Shown: one piece after another, positions 8,753 through 18,140 of the stretch
How positions within the stretch are numbered: position 1 is the first letter of the stretch
Layout: each line of letters begins with the position of its first letter
Assembly: GCA_036525535.1 (NCBI GenBank)
Contig: DATDAH010000144.1
Span: forward strand, 1 to 21,711
Direction of reading: 5' to 3'
From: DATDAH01 sp036525535
GTDB lineage: Bacteria > Actinomycetota > Acidimicrobiia > Acidimicrobiales > DATDAH01
DNA: 21,711 bases
Notes under the pieces: generated by a model
Seen by the model: only the letters and a program-made list of their open reading frames with translations
What the model was told of the DNA's origin: nothing
Databases searched by the model: none
Position numbers and translations under genes: made by a program

Positions 8753-10593
8753 CCACCCGCGCCCCGTCCCGCCCCCGAGCGTACGGCTCGGGCCGGGCGC
8801 CCGCCGGCCGTCATGGTCGGCGGGCGCCGGCGCGCCGACCCGACCCCAGCCACGTCGGCCGTCGGCGAGCCGGCCTGCACACGGCGACCGAGCACCGTCG
8901 CCTCCTGGCCGTGCTCATCGTCGCCGTCGTGGCCTTCGGCGTGGTCGCCTACCGGGTGGCCACCGTCCAGGTGCTGCGCCCCGACGCCCTCGTCGCCTTC
9001 GGCGAGGACCAGCGCAACCGGGTGACCGAGGTCGACGCCCCCCGGGGCTCGATCCTGGATCGGCACGGCGCCGATCTGGCCTTGAGCGTCCCGTCGGCGA
9101 CCATCGAGGCCGACCCCTCGGTCATCGAGGACCCGATGGCGACGGCCCAGGCGCTGGCCCCGGTCATCGGTGCCGACCCCCTGGTGCTGGCCCAGACGCT
9201 GGCCGGAGACAGCTCCTTCGTCTACGTCGACCGCCAGCTGCCGAGCGACGTGGGTCAGCAGGTCCGAGACCTCGGCCTCGCCGGCATCACCGTGACCCAG
9301 GAGCCGGCCCGCTCGAACCCCTCCGGGACCTTGGCCCACTCCCTGCTCGGCACCGTCAACGTCGACCAACTGGGCATCTCCGGGCTCGAGGAACAGTACG
9401 AGGACGTGCTCGCGGGCGAGCCGGGCCAGGTCACCGTGGAGCGCGATCCGCAGGGCAACACGATCGCCTCGGGCGACAACCACTACGACGACGCCGCCCA
9501 GGGCGAAGACGTCCAGCTCACCATCGACCGCGAGATCCAGTACCAGGCCGAGCGCCTGCTCAGCGAGCAGGTGGAGGCGACGGGCGCCCGAGGGGGCACG
9601 GTGATCGTCAGCCGTCCCGGCACCGGTGAGCTGTTGGCCGTGGCCAACATCGACGCCTTCGACGAGGCCACGGACTCGTTCACCGACCCCATCCCGGCGG
9701 CGGACAACCGCGCGGTCACCGTGGTGTTCGAACCCGGGTCCGTGAACAAGATCATCACCCTGTCCGCCGCGCTCGAGGAAGGGGTAGTCACGCCCGACTC
9801 GACCAGCTCGGTGGCCGACACCCTGCAAGTCGGCGACCACCTCTTCAGCGACAGCCACTCCCACGAGACGACCGAGATGACCGTGCGGGAGATCCTCACC
9901 GAGTCCTCGAACGTGGGGACCATCCAGATCGCCCAGCAGATGTCCCCCGATGTCCTCGACCACTACATCCGCTCGTTCGGCCTCGGTGAAGCCACCCAGC
10001 TGCACTTCCCCCAGGAGTCGCCCGGCATCCTGCTGCCGACCGATGAGTGGTCGTCGACCTCCATCGCCACGATCCCCATCGGCCAGGGGGTGGCCGCCAC
10101 CCCGCTCCAGGTCCTCGAGGCGTTCAACGTCATCGCCAACGGTGGCCGGTACGTCGCCCCCCGGCTGGTGACCGGCACGATCGGCACCGACGGCGAGCTC
10201 GACCCGACGTCGAGGCCCGAGCCTCGTCGCGTCGTGTCCGAAGCGACGGCCCGGCAGATGACGGAGATGATGACGGGCGTGGTCGAAGAAGGCGGTACCG
10301 GCGTGGCCGCGGCCGTCCCGGGCTATCCGGTGGCGGGCAAGACGGGCACCGCCCGCAAGCCCCAGCCCAACGGCGGCTACGAGGACGAGCTCGGCCGGTA
10401 CCACTACGTCGCCACGTTCGGCGGGTTCGTCCCGGCCAACGACCCGCAGCTCTCGATCGTGGTCGTGATCGACGAGCCCTCCGGCGACGTCTACGGCGGC
10501 GACGTGTCCGGGCCGGTGTTCAGCCGGCTGGCCGGAGCCGTCCTCCGGGCCTACCGGATCCCACCGCCCTCCTCCATCGTCGAGGCAGGCTGA
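8749..10593 (+). CDS. ftsI: Septal penicillin-binding protein FtsI (PBP3/PbpB), transpeptidase
   Basis: This class B PBP crosslinks septal peptidoglycan and pairs with the glycosyltransferase FtsW. The 614 residues begin with a long, very basic cytosolic tail (about 14 Arg in the first 51). A transmembrane helix follows (LLAVLIVAVVAFGVVAYRVA, about 52-71), then the dimerisation/pedestal domain (DAPRGSILDRHGADLALSVP) and the transpeptidase domain. All three catalytic motifs are present: S331-x-x-K334 in FEPGSVNK, SSN at 386-388, and KTG at 531-533. FEPGSVNK is like the mycobacterial PbpB motif. No PASTA domains are present. The GTG start overlaps the ftsL stop (GTGA). murE starts 3 bases after its stop. 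Confidence 0.96.
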   Translation: MTTRAPSRPRAYGSGRAPAGRHGRRAPARRPDPSHVGRRRAGLHTATEHRRLLAVLIVAVVAFGVVAYRVATVQVLRPDALVAFGEDQRNRVTEVDAPRGSILDRHGADLALSVPSATIEADPSVIEDPMATAQALAPVIGADPLVLAQTLAGDSSFVYVDRQLPSDVGQQVRDLGLAGITVTQEPARSNPSGTLAHSLLGTVNVDQLGISGLEEQYEDVLAGEPGQVTVERDPQGNTIASGDNHYDDAAQGEDVQLTIDREIQYQAERLLSEQVEATGARGGTVIVSRPGTGELLAVANIDAFDEATDSFTDPIPAADNRAVTVVFEPGSVNKIITLSAALEEGVVTPDSTSSVADTLQVGDHLFSDSHSHETTEMTVREILTESSNVGTIQIAQQMSPDVLDHYIRSFGLGEATQLHFPQESPGILLPTDEWSSTSIATIPIGQGVAATPLQVLEAFNVIANGGRYVAPRLVTGTIGTDGELDPTSRPEPRRVVSEATARQMTEMMTGVVEEGGTGVAAAVPGYPVAGKTGTARKPQPNGGYEDELGRYHYVATFGGFVPANDPQLSIVVVIDEPSGDVYGGDVSGPVFSRLAGAVLRAYRIPPPSSIVEAG

Positions 10594-10596
10594 GCC

Positions 10597-12024
10597 ATGC
10601 GCTCCCCGCGACCGCTCGACGCGCTCCTGGCCGCGCTGCCCGAGTACGTCCTCGTGCCGGAGGGCATCGCCGTCGGCGTCGCGGTCACCGCCGTCGAGCA
10701 CGACAGCCGCATCGCCGGTCCCGGCTCGCTGTACTGCGCGCTCAAGGGGGAGCACACCGACGGCCATCGTCACGCGGCCACTGCGGTGGCGGCAGGCGCG
10801 GTCGCGGTGGTCGTCGAGCACCCGGTTGCGGTCAGCGTCCCCCAGATCGTGGTTCCCGACACCCGCGCCGCGATGGGACGACTGGCCGACGCCTTCTTCG
10901 ACCACCCCTCACGGCGGATCGCCGTCGTCGGGGTGACGGGCACCAACGGCAAGACCACGGTGACCCACCTGCTGGCCGCCGTGCTCAACCACGTCGGTCG
11001 GACCACCCGTGTCCTGGGCACCCTGAGCGGGGCCCGGACCACCCCGGAGGCCCCGGCGTTGCAGTCCGCCCTGGCCGAGGCGGCGGACGCCGGCGCCTCG
11101 GTCGTGGCCATGGAGGTCTCCTCGCACGCCATCGAGCTGCGCCGCATCGTCGGCACCTGGTTCACGGTGGCCGTCTTCACCAACCTCTCCCAGGACCACC
11201 TGGACTTCCACGGGACGATGGACCGCTACTTCGCGGCCAAGGCCCGCCTCTTCGAGCCCGAACGGGCTGCCCTCGGCCTGGTGAACCGAGACGATCCCTG
11301 GGGCGCCCGCCTGCTCGAGGCCATGGCCATCCCCGCCGTGGCCTGGTCGGCCGAGGAGGCCGAGGACCCCGAGCTCCGGGCCGACGGCAGCCGCTTCACG
11401 TGGCGGGGCCACCGCATCGAGCTGGCCCTCGCCGGCCGCTTCAACCTGGCCAACGCCGTCGCCGCCGCCGAGGCCGCCCTGGCCCTCGGCCTCGAGCCGG
11501 CCCAGATCGCCGCCGGCCTGGCCCAGGCCGGGCCCGTCCGCGGCCGCTTCGAGCCGGTCGGACACAGCGACGTGGCCGTGCTCGTCGACTATGCCCACAC
11601 GCCCGATGGCCTCGTCCAGGCCCTGGCGTCGGCCCGAGAGCTCACGGAGGGCCGGCTGATCGTGGTGTTCGGCTGCGGCGGGGACCGGGACCGGGACAAG
11701 CGCCCGCTGATGGGCCGCGCCGCCGACCAGGGGGCCGACGTCGTGATCGTGACCTCGGACAATCCCCGTCAGGAGGACCCGGCGGCCATCATCGAGACCG
11801 TGATGACCGGTGTGGAACGGGTCGGCGACCTGATCGTGGAGCCCGACCGCCGTCGGGCCGTCGACGCGGCCGTGGCCCTCGCCGCGCCGGGGGACCTGAT
11901 CCTGGTGGCGGGCAAAGGGCACGAGACGACCCAGGACCTGGGTGACCGGGTGATCGACTTCGACGACCGGGAGGTGGCCGCCGCCGCCCTCGCCCGCCGT
12001 GGCCATGGGGAGGCGTGCGCGTGA
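10597..12024 (+). CDS. murE: UDP-MurNAc-L-Ala-D-Glu:meso-diaminopimelate ligase MurE
   Basis: This cytosolic Mur ligase adds the third residue to the peptidoglycan stem peptide. The 475 residues show the N-terminal UDP-binding domain with DSR at 36-38, the ATP-binding P-loop TGTNGKTT at 114-121, the carbamylated-lysine position K215 in YFAAKARLF, and VDYAHTPDGL in the C-terminal domain. DNPR at 388-391, followed by EDP, is the motif linked to meso-diaminopimelate rather than lysine, so the wall should be DAP-type. The ATG is 3 bases after the ftsI stop. The stop overlaps the mraY start, leaving no room for murF, which usually follows murE. Confidence 0.96.
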   Translation: MRSPRPLDALLAALPEYVLVPEGIAVGVAVTAVEHDSRIAGPGSLYCALKGEHTDGHRHAATAVAAGAVAVVVEHPVAVSVPQIVVPDTRAAMGRLADAFFDHPSRRIAVVGVTGTNGKTTVTHLLAAVLNHVGRTTRVLGTLSGARTTPEAPALQSALAEAADAGASVVAMEVSSHAIELRRIVGTWFTVAVFTNLSQDHLDFHGTMDRYFAAKARLFEPERAALGLVNRDDPWGARLLEAMAIPAVAWSAEEAEDPELRADGSRFTWRGHRIELALAGRFNLANAVAAAEAALALGLEPAQIAAGLAQAGPVRGRFEPVGHSDVAVLVDYAHTPDGLVQALASARELTEGRLIVVFGCGGDRDRDKRPLMGRAADQGADVVIVTSDNPRQEDPAAIIETVMTGVERVGDLIVEPDRRRAVDAAVALAAPGDLILVAGKGHETTQDLGDRVIDFDDREVAAAALARRGHGEACA

Positions 12025-13055
12025 GGACGCTCCTGTTCGCGGCCGGCGTCTCACTGATGGTGTCGCTGCTCGGCACCAAGGTCCTGATCGACGTGCTGAC
12101 CCGGCGCCGGATCGGCCAGCCCATCCGAGAGGACGGGCCGCAGGGCCACACCACCAAGGCAGGCACCCCGACGATGGGCGGGGCCGCAATCGTCGGCGGG
12201 GCCGTGGTGGGGTACCTGGCCTCCGACATCTCCAACAGCCGAATAATCACCCGATCGGGCCTGATCGTGATGTTGGCCTTGGTCGGCGCGGGGCTGGTCG
12301 GCCTGGCCGACGACTGGATCAAGGTCACCCGGGAGCGGAACCTCGGACTGACGTCACGGACCAAGTTCCTGGGGCTCCTGGCCGTGGCCATCACCTTCGC
12401 CGTGCTGGCCGTGGGCCACACGCCGGTCAGCACCGACCTCTCGTTCACCCGGTCGGGCGTCCTGTTGGATCTCGGGGAGATCGGCTGGTGCGTGTGGGCC
12501 GTGCTCCTCATCGTGGGCACGACCAACGCCGTCAACCTGACCGACGGGCTCGACGGCCTGGCCGGTGGCGCCGCCACCCTCGCCTTCACCGCCTTCATCG
12601 TGATCGGGTTCTGGGCCTTCCGTCACCCGCTGGTCTACGGCGTTCCCCACGCCCTGGACCTGGCCGTCGTCGCCGCGTGCATGACGGGGGCGTGTGTCGG
12701 CTTCCTCTGGTGGAACGCCTCGCCCGCCCAGATCTTCATGGGCGACACCGGCTCGTTGGCCATCGGCGCCGCCCTGGCCGGCCTGGCCCTGATGACCAAC
12801 ACGTCGCTGCTCCTGGCGGTCGTCGGTGGCCTGTTCGTGGTCGAGACCCTGTCGGTCATCATCCAGGTGGCCAGCTTCCAGATCTTCGGGCGCCGGGTCT
12901 TCCGCATGGCGCCGATCCATCACCACTTCGAGCTCCGGGGCTGGCCCGAGACGACGGTGATCATCCGCTTCTGGATCATGTCCGGCATCTGCACCGCCGT
13001 CGGGATCGGCCTCTACTACGCCGACTTCATCGGGATCCCGGGGGCCCGGGATTGA
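12021..13055 (+). CDS. mraY: Phospho-N-acetylmuramoyl-pentapeptide transferase MraY (lipid I synthase)
   Basis: This integral membrane enzyme transfers phospho-MurNAc-pentapeptide to undecaprenyl phosphate. The 344 residues contain many hydrophobic helices and the family's landmarks: GHTTKAGTPTMGG near residue 45, the magnesium-binding LADDWIKV near 97, NAVNLTDGLDGLAGG near 172, FMGDTGSLAIG with its catalytic Asp, and HHHFELRGWPETTVIIRFWI near the C-terminus. I chose the GTG at 12021, which overlaps the murE stop (GTGA) and has GGGGAGG 7 bases upstream. The GTG at 12015 would leave only one base between that site and the start. In most Actinobacteria murF lies between murE and mraY; here it does not. 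Confidence 0.96.
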   Translation: MRTLLFAAGVSLMVSLLGTKVLIDVLTRRRIGQPIREDGPQGHTTKAGTPTMGGAAIVGGAVVGYLASDISNSRIITRSGLIVMLALVGAGLVGLADDWIKVTRERNLGLTSRTKFLGLLAVAITFAVLAVGHTPVSTDLSFTRSGVLLDLGEIGWCVWAVLLIVGTTNAVNLTDGLDGLAGGAATLAFTAFIVIGFWAFRHPLVYGVPHALDLAVVAACMTGACVGFLWWNASPAQIFMGDTGSLAIGAALAGLALMTNTSLLLAVVGGLFVVETLSVIIQVASFQIFGRRVFRMAPIHHHFELRGWPETTVIIRFWIMSGICTAVGIGLYYADFIGIPGARD

Positions 13056-14383
13056 CGCCGCGGAGCGCTCTCGTGGTCGGCTTGGGGGTCACCGGCATGG
13101 CCGTCGGCCGGGCCCTGGCCCGACGGGGGTCGACGGTGCTCGCGGTCGACGACCGCCCGCAGGAGGCTCACCGGCGCTTCGCCGACGAGGTCGGCGTGAC
13201 CCTGACCGAGACGCCCGACGCCGCCACGCTGGAACGCCTCCTGGGCGCCGTCGAGGTCCTCCTGCCCAGCCCCGGGGTCCCGGACCGCCATCCGGTGTTC
13301 GCCCTGGCCGAGGCGGCGGGGGTGCCCGTCCGCTCCGAGTTCGATCTCGCCGCGGCGTGGGACGACCGTCCGATCGTGGCCGTCACCGGGACCAACGGCA
13401 AGACCACGGTGACCCACCTCACGGCCGACATGCTCCGCCGTGACGGCCGGGTCGTGGCCGAGGCCGGCAATGTCGACACCCCGCTGGTCGAGGCCATCGA
13501 CGACCCTGCGGTCGAGATGTTCGTGGTCGAGGCCAGTTCCTTCCGGCTCGGTCACACCGGCCACTGGGCCCCGGAGGTCGCCGCCTGGCTCAACTTCGCC
13601 CCCGACCACCTCGACGTGCACGCCGACCTGGCCCACTACGAGGCGGCCAAGGCCCGCATCTGGGCCGACCAGGGGCCCGACGCAGTCGCCGTGGTCAACG
13701 CCGACGACCCGGTGGTCTCTGCCCACCGCGGTCGCGCCCGGCGGCGCACCTTCGGCTTCTCGGGCGCCGAGACGGCGACCGTGCGCGACGGGTACCTCGT
13801 GGTCGACGACCGCCCGCTCATCGCGGTGGCCGACCTCCGTCGCGGGCTGCGCCACGACCAGGCCAACGCCCTCGCCGCCGCGCTCATGGCCGGTGCCGTC
13901 GGCGCGAGCGACGAGGCGGTCACCACGGCGCTGGCCGCCTTCGACGGCCTGCCCCACCGGGTGCAGTTGGTGGGCGAGCGGGCGGGAGTGCGTTGGTACG
14001 ACGACTCGAAGGCCACGACCCCCCATGCCACCCGGGCCGCGGTCGAGGCCTTCGCCTCCGTCGTGCTCATCGCCGGCGGCCGCAACAAGGGCATCGACCT
14101 GCACGACCTGCTTGGAACGGGAGGCACGGTGCGGGCCGTCATCGCGATCGGCGAAGCCGCCGACGAGGTCGTGGCCGCCGTCGCCGGACGCGTCCCGCTC
14201 CAGCGGGCGGAATCGATGGCCGATGCGGTCAGCGCAGCCGACGCTCTCGCGCTCCCCGGCGACGCAATCGTGCTCTCGCCCGGCTGTGCTTCCTTCGACT
14301 GGTACTCGTCCTACGGCGAGCGGGGCGACGACTTCGCCCGTCTCGTCCGCATCCATCTCGACCGAGAGGCGGCCCAGCCATGA
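13052..14383 (+). CDS. murD: UDP-MurNAc-L-alanine:D-glutamate ligase MurD
   Basis: This cytosolic Mur ligase adds the second residue, D-Glu, to the stem peptide. The 443 residues begin with a Rossmann-type dinucleotide-like fold (SALVVGLGVTGMAVGRALAR). The P-loop TGTNGKTT follows near 112-119, then EASSFRL, NFAPDHLDVH, WYDDSKATTPHA and IAGGRNKGIDL, and a C-terminal LSPGCASFDWYSSYGERGDDF, all typical of MurD. No ATG or GTG lies early enough to include the first beta-strand, so the start is most likely the TTG at 13052, which overlaps the mraY stop (TTGA) in the same four-base manner as its neighbours. A GTG at 13073 would cut off the first strand. The stop overlaps the ftsW ATG. Confidence 0.94.
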   Translation: MTPRSALVVGLGVTGMAVGRALARRGSTVLAVDDRPQEAHRRFADEVGVTLTETPDAATLERLLGAVEVLLPSPGVPDRHPVFALAEAAGVPVRSEFDLAAAWDDRPIVAVTGTNGKTTVTHLTADMLRRDGRVVAEAGNVDTPLVEAIDDPAVEMFVVEASSFRLGHTGHWAPEVAAWLNFAPDHLDVHADLAHYEAAKARIWADQGPDAVAVVNADDPVVSAHRGRARRRTFGFSGAETATVRDGYLVVDDRPLIAVADLRRGLRHDQANALAAALMAGAVGASDEAVTTALAAFDGLPHRVQLVGERAGVRWYDDSKATTPHATRAAVEAFASVVLIAGGRNKGIDLHDLLGTGGTVRAVIAIGEAADEVVAAVAGRVPLQRAESMADAVSAADALALPGDAIVLSPGCASFDWYSSYGERGDDFARLVRIHLDREAAQP

Positions 14384-15624
14384 GCCCCACCACGAGCGCC
14401 CAGACGGGTCGTAGCCGCACCGCCCACCCGGCGGTAGCGGGCCGCCGGCGGCCCGCCCATGACCCCGGCGCGGCCCGGGGTCGGCATCCCTCGGCCCGGC
14501 CCGGTCCCAAGCGGCCGCCGGGCGACCGGTCCTCGACCTTCGTCGGCCTGCTCGTGGTGGTGACGGCGCTGGTGTTGCTCGGCTTGGTCATGGTGATGTC
14601 CGCGGCGTCGGTCAGCGACCTCCGGACCTCGGGATCAGCGTGGGACAGCTTCACCCGCCAGGCCGTCTTCGCCTTGGTCGGTGTCGTCGGGATGTTCGTC
14701 GTGATGCACCAGCACTACGGGCTCTGGCGACGGCTGGCCACGCCCTTCCTGGTGGTCAGCTTCGTGCTCCTGGCGCTGGTCCTCGTACCGGGCGTCGGGG
14801 TCGGGGCCAACGGCGCCACGCGCTGGTTGGGCGCCGGCTCGCTGCGCATCCAGCCCTCCGAGCTGGCCAAGCTGGCCATGATCATCTGGTCCGCCCGCTG
14901 GTTGGCCGAGGACAGCCACCGCGAAGCCCTCCGAGACGACCCCCGCGTCCTGCGCCCGGTGCTGCTCGCCTTGGGCGCCATCGCCGTCCTTCTCCTTCTG
15001 CAGCCCAACCTGGGGACGCTCATCATCACCGCAGGGGCCGTCGGGGCCGTCGTCTTCGTGTCCGGCGCCTCCCTCACCCGTCTGGCCGGTTGGGGGGCCG
15101 TCGGCGTCACGGCCGCCTGCGTCGCCGCCCTCAGCGCCGATTACCGGCGGGCCCGCCTCCTGGGGTTCCTGCACCCGTGGGACGACCCGGCCAACACCGG
15201 GTACCAGACCATCCAGTCCCTCGTCGGCATCGCCGGGGGTGGCATCACGGGCGTGGGGCTCGGGGCCAGCCGGGCCAAGTGGGGCTTCCTGCCGTACGCC
15301 CACACGGACTTCATCTTCGCCATCATCGCCGAGGAGCTGGGGCTGATCGGGGCCCTGACGGTCCTCAGCCTGTTCGTCGCCCTCGGCTACTTCGGTGTGC
15401 GGGCCGCCCTCCGGGCCCCCGACACCTTCGGGATGCTGCTGGCCGCGGGCATCACGACCTGGTTCGTCCTCCAGGCCCTGGTCAACATCGGCGCCGTGGT
15501 CGGGCTCCTGCCCATCACCGGCGTCCCCCTGCCGTTCGTGTCCTACGGCGGCACGTCCCTGGTCGTGAACCTGCTGGCCATGGGCGTGCTCCTGAGCGTG
15601 GCCCGCCACGGTCGGGATGCCTGA
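14380..15624 (+). CDS. ftsW: Septal peptidoglycan glycosyltransferase FtsW (SEDS family)
   Basis: This multi-pass membrane enzyme polymerises lipid II at the septum together with FtsI. The 414 residues start with a basic, Pro/Arg-rich cytosolic tail (about 11 basic against two acidic residues in the first 51). About ten hydrophobic helices follow. SEDS landmarks are present: NGATRWLGAGSLRIQPSELAK, GYQTIQSLVGIAGGGITGVG, the putative catalytic Asp D310 in AHTDFIFAIIAEELG, and GVPLPFVSYGGTSLV near the C-terminus. The C-terminal tail after the last helix is only a few residues (ARHGRDA), unlike the long tail of mycobacterial FtsW. RodA is the alternative family member, but the dcw position between murD and murG favours FtsW. 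The ATG overlaps the murD stop (ATGA). Confidence 0.95.
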   Translation: MSPTTSAQTGRSRTAHPAVAGRRRPAHDPGAARGRHPSARPGPKRPPGDRSSTFVGLLVVVTALVLLGLVMVMSAASVSDLRTSGSAWDSFTRQAVFALVGVVGMFVVMHQHYGLWRRLATPFLVVSFVLLALVLVPGVGVGANGATRWLGAGSLRIQPSELAKLAMIIWSARWLAEDSHREALRDDPRVLRPVLLALGAIAVLLLLQPNLGTLIITAGAVGAVVFVSGASLTRLAGWGAVGVTAACVAALSADYRRARLLGFLHPWDDPANTGYQTIQSLVGIAGGGITGVGLGASRAKWGFLPYAHTDFIFAIIAEELGLIGALTVLSLFVALGYFGVRAALRAPDTFGMLLAAGITTWFVLQALVNIGAVVGLLPITGVPLPFVSYGGTSLVVNLLAMGVLLSVARHGRDA

Positions 15625-16741
15625 CGCACCCCCCACCTGGGCGCTGATCGTCGGCGGGGGCACCGCCGGCCACACCCTCCCCGGCATCGCCATCGGCCGG
15701 GCCCTGGTCGCCCGGGGTCACGACGTGGGAACCATCCACTTCGTGGGCAGCGAGCGGGGAAGTGAGGGCCGCCTCGTCCCCGACGCCGGCTTCACCCTCA
15801 CGGCGCTTCCGGGACGGGGCATCCAGCGTCGCCTCACCATGGCGAACGTCGGCGCGCTCGTGGGCCTGGCGCGAGCCTTCGGGCGAGCCCTGAGCCTCGT
15901 CCGGCACCGTCGCCCTTCGGTGGTGGTGGCGCTCGGTGGCTACGCATCAGTGGCCTGTGCCCTGGCCGCCGTGCTCTTCCGCATCCCCATCGTGGTGGCC
16001 GAGCAGAACGCCGTGCCCGGGGCCGCCAACCGCCTGGTGGCCCGCTTCGCTCGGGCCGCCGCCGTCTCCTTCCCCGGTACCGACCTGCCTCGCGCGGTCG
16101 TGACCGGCAACCCGGTGCGTCCCGAGATCCTGGCCGTCGACCGCAAGCGGGACCTTGCCCCCGCGCGGGCGCGGCTGGACCTGCCGGCGGAACGGGTCGT
16201 CGTCCTGGCCTTCGGGGGATCCCTCGGGGCCCGGCGCATCAACCAGGCGGTCACCGGCCTGGTCGGGCGATGGGTCGACCGGGCCGATCTCGCCGTGCAC
16301 CACGTGGTCGGCGAGCGGGACTGGGACGACCCGTCGGCTCGGAGCGAGGAACGGGACGGAACGAGCGGCATCCTCTACCGCCCCGTGCGCTACGAGGACG
16401 ACATGCCCACCATCCTCGCCGCCGCTGACCTGGTCGTGGCTCGGGCGGGGGCCACGACCGTGGCCGAGATCGCCGTGCTGGGCCTGCCCAGCGTCCTGGT
16501 CCCCCTCCCGATCGCCACCGCTGATCACCAGACGGCCAATGCCCGGGGCCTGGTCGACCTCGGCGCCGCCCGCCTGGTCCCCGACGCCGAGCTGGACGTC
16601 GACCGCCTGGAACAGGAGCTCGGCCCATTGGTCACCGACGCCGCCGTGCGCACCGCTATGGGCGCGGCGGCCGAGGCGCTGGGTCGGCCCGACGCCGCAG
16701 ACCGGGTGGCCGACCTGATCGAGGCCCATGCCCGTGGCTGA
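15617..16741 (+). CDS. murG: UDP-GlcNAc:lipid I N-acetylglucosaminyltransferase MurG
   Basis: This GT28-family enzyme at the inner face of the membrane converts lipid I to lipid II. The 374 residues form two Rossmann-like domains. The first opens with IVGGGTAGHTLPG (GGGTAGH at 13-19; the usual second Gly is Ala here) and includes ALGGYASVACALAA and VVAEQNAVPGAANR. The second has GNPVRPEI, FGGSLGARRIN and the UDP-GlcNAc-binding RAGATTVAEIAVLGLPSVLV followed by PLPIATADHQTANA. The ATG overlaps the ftsW stop by 8 bases. Its own 3' end overlaps murC by 14 bases. No ambiguity. Confidence 0.96.
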   Translation: MPDAPPTWALIVGGGTAGHTLPGIAIGRALVARGHDVGTIHFVGSERGSEGRLVPDAGFTLTALPGRGIQRRLTMANVGALVGLARAFGRALSLVRHRRPSVVVALGGYASVACALAAVLFRIPIVVAEQNAVPGAANRLVARFARAAAVSFPGTDLPRAVVTGNPVRPEILAVDRKRDLAPARARLDLPAERVVVLAFGGSLGARRINQAVTGLVGRWVDRADLAVHHVVGERDWDDPSARSEERDGTSGILYRPVRYEDDMPTILAAADLVVARAGATTVAEIAVLGLPSVLVPLPIATADHQTANARGLVDLGAARLVPDAELDVDRLEQELGPLVTDAAVRTAMGAAAEALGRPDAADRVADLIEAHARG

Positions 16742-18140
16742 AGTCTCCACACCCGGTCCGACCGTGGACCTCACGCCGCCACAGGCCATTCACGTCGTGG
16801 GCATCGGGGGCGCCGGCATGAGCGCCATCGCCAGCGTCCTCGCGGCGATGGGACACCGGGTCAGCGGCAGTGACCTGCGCTCCTCCAAGGCCCTCGACCG
16901 CCTGGCCGACCAGGGGATCCGGGTCGCCGTCGGCCACCGGGCGGAGCAACTCGAGGACGCGGCCGTCGTAGCCGTGTCCACCGCCATCACCCCCGACAAC
17001 CCCGAGGTCGTCGCCGCCCGAGCGTCGGGCCGCCCCGTGCTCCGTCGCTCCGAGGTCTTGGCCGCCATCACCGCGTTGCGGCGCACGATCTCGGTGGCCG
17101 GCACCCACGGCAAGACGACGACCTCCTCCATGCTGGCCGTGATCCTGGCGGAGGCCGGGATGGACCCGAGCTTCATCATCGGTGGCGACGTCAACCAGAT
17201 CGGCTCGGGCGCGGTCTGGTCCGAGGGCGAGTGGTTCGTCGTCGAGGCCGACGAGAGCGACGGCACCTTCGTCGAACTGCAGACCGAGGTGTCCGTGGTC
17301 ACCAACGTCGAGGCCGACCACCACGCCCACTACGGCGGGTTCGATGCCCTCCGCGACGCCTTCGACCGCTTCGTGGACGGGGCCGGCCTGCTGGCGGTCG
17401 TGGGCATCGACGACGTCGAGGGCCGGGCCCTCGCCGAGCGCCACGAGGTGACGACAGTCGGCGAGCACCCCGTCGCCGCCTACCGCATCCACGACCTCCG
17501 CCGAGAGCGCCGCGGCACCACCTTCCGACTGGTGCGGTCGGGGACCGACTTGGGCGAGATCCATCTGCCCGTCCCCGGGGCCCACAACGCCCGGAACGCG
17601 GCCGTCGCCGCCGCAACGGCACTCGAGGTGGGGACACCCTTCGAGGCCGCGACCGCGGCCCTCGCCCGCTTCGGCGGCGTGGCCCGTCGGTTCGAGTTCC
17701 GCGGGGAGGCCGCCGGTGTGGCCTTCGTCGACGACTACGCCCACCTGCCGACCGAGGTCGCGGCCGCCCTGGCGGCGGGCCGCGACACCGCGCCCGAGCG
17801 CCTGGTCGCCGTGTTCCAGCCCCACCGCTACAGCCGCGTCGCCGCCTTGGGACCCGAGTTCGGGGCGTCCTTCGCGGACGCCGACCTGCTGGCCGTGACC
17901 GACGTCTACAGCGCCGGGGAGGTTCCGGTACCGGGCGTCTCGGGCAAGACCGTCGTGGACGCCATCCGGGCGGCCGATCCGACCCGGACCGTGGACTACC
18001 TGCCCAGGCGGGAAGACCTGGTGGTGTATCTGGTCAACCGCCTGCGTCGGGGTGACCTCTGCCTGACCCTCGGCGCCGGCGACCTGACCACGCTGCCCGA
18101 CGAGATCCAGGCCGCGCTGGCGGCCCGGCCGGGGCCGTGA
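16728..18140 (+). CDS. murC: UDP-N-acetylmuramate:L-alanine ligase MurC
   Basis: This cytosolic Mur ligase adds the first stem-peptide residue, L-Ala. The 470 residues start with a UDP-binding Rossmann motif (VVGIGGAGMSAIA, about 23-35). The P-loop AGTHGKTTTSS follows at about 124-134; GTHGKT is the MurC form. Then come EADESDGTFVEL, TNVEADHHAHYGG, PGAHNARNAAVA, RRFEFRGEAAGVAFVDDYAH, FQPHRYSR and LTLGAGDLTTL. The ATG at 16728 overlaps murG by 14 bases; a GTG at 16734 would shorten the protein by only two residues and cannot be excluded. The stop overlaps the murB start (GTGA). Confidence 0.96.
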   Translation: MPVAEVSTPGPTVDLTPPQAIHVVGIGGAGMSAIASVLAAMGHRVSGSDLRSSKALDRLADQGIRVAVGHRAEQLEDAAVVAVSTAITPDNPEVVAARASGRPVLRRSEVLAAITALRRTISVAGTHGKTTTSSMLAVILAEAGMDPSFIIGGDVNQIGSGAVWSEGEWFVVEADESDGTFVELQTEVSVVTNVEADHHAHYGGFDALRDAFDRFVDGAGLLAVVGIDDVEGRALAERHEVTTVGEHPVAAYRIHDLRRERRGTTFRLVRSGTDLGEIHLPVPGAHNARNAAVAAATALEVGTPFEAATAALARFGGVARRFEFRGEAAGVAFVDDYAHLPTEVAAALAAGRDTAPERLVAVFQPHRYSRVAALGPEFGASFADADLLAVTDVYSAGEVPVPGVSGKTVVDAIRAADPTRTVDYLPRREDLVVYLVNRLRRGDLCLTLGAGDLTTLPDEIQAALAARPGP

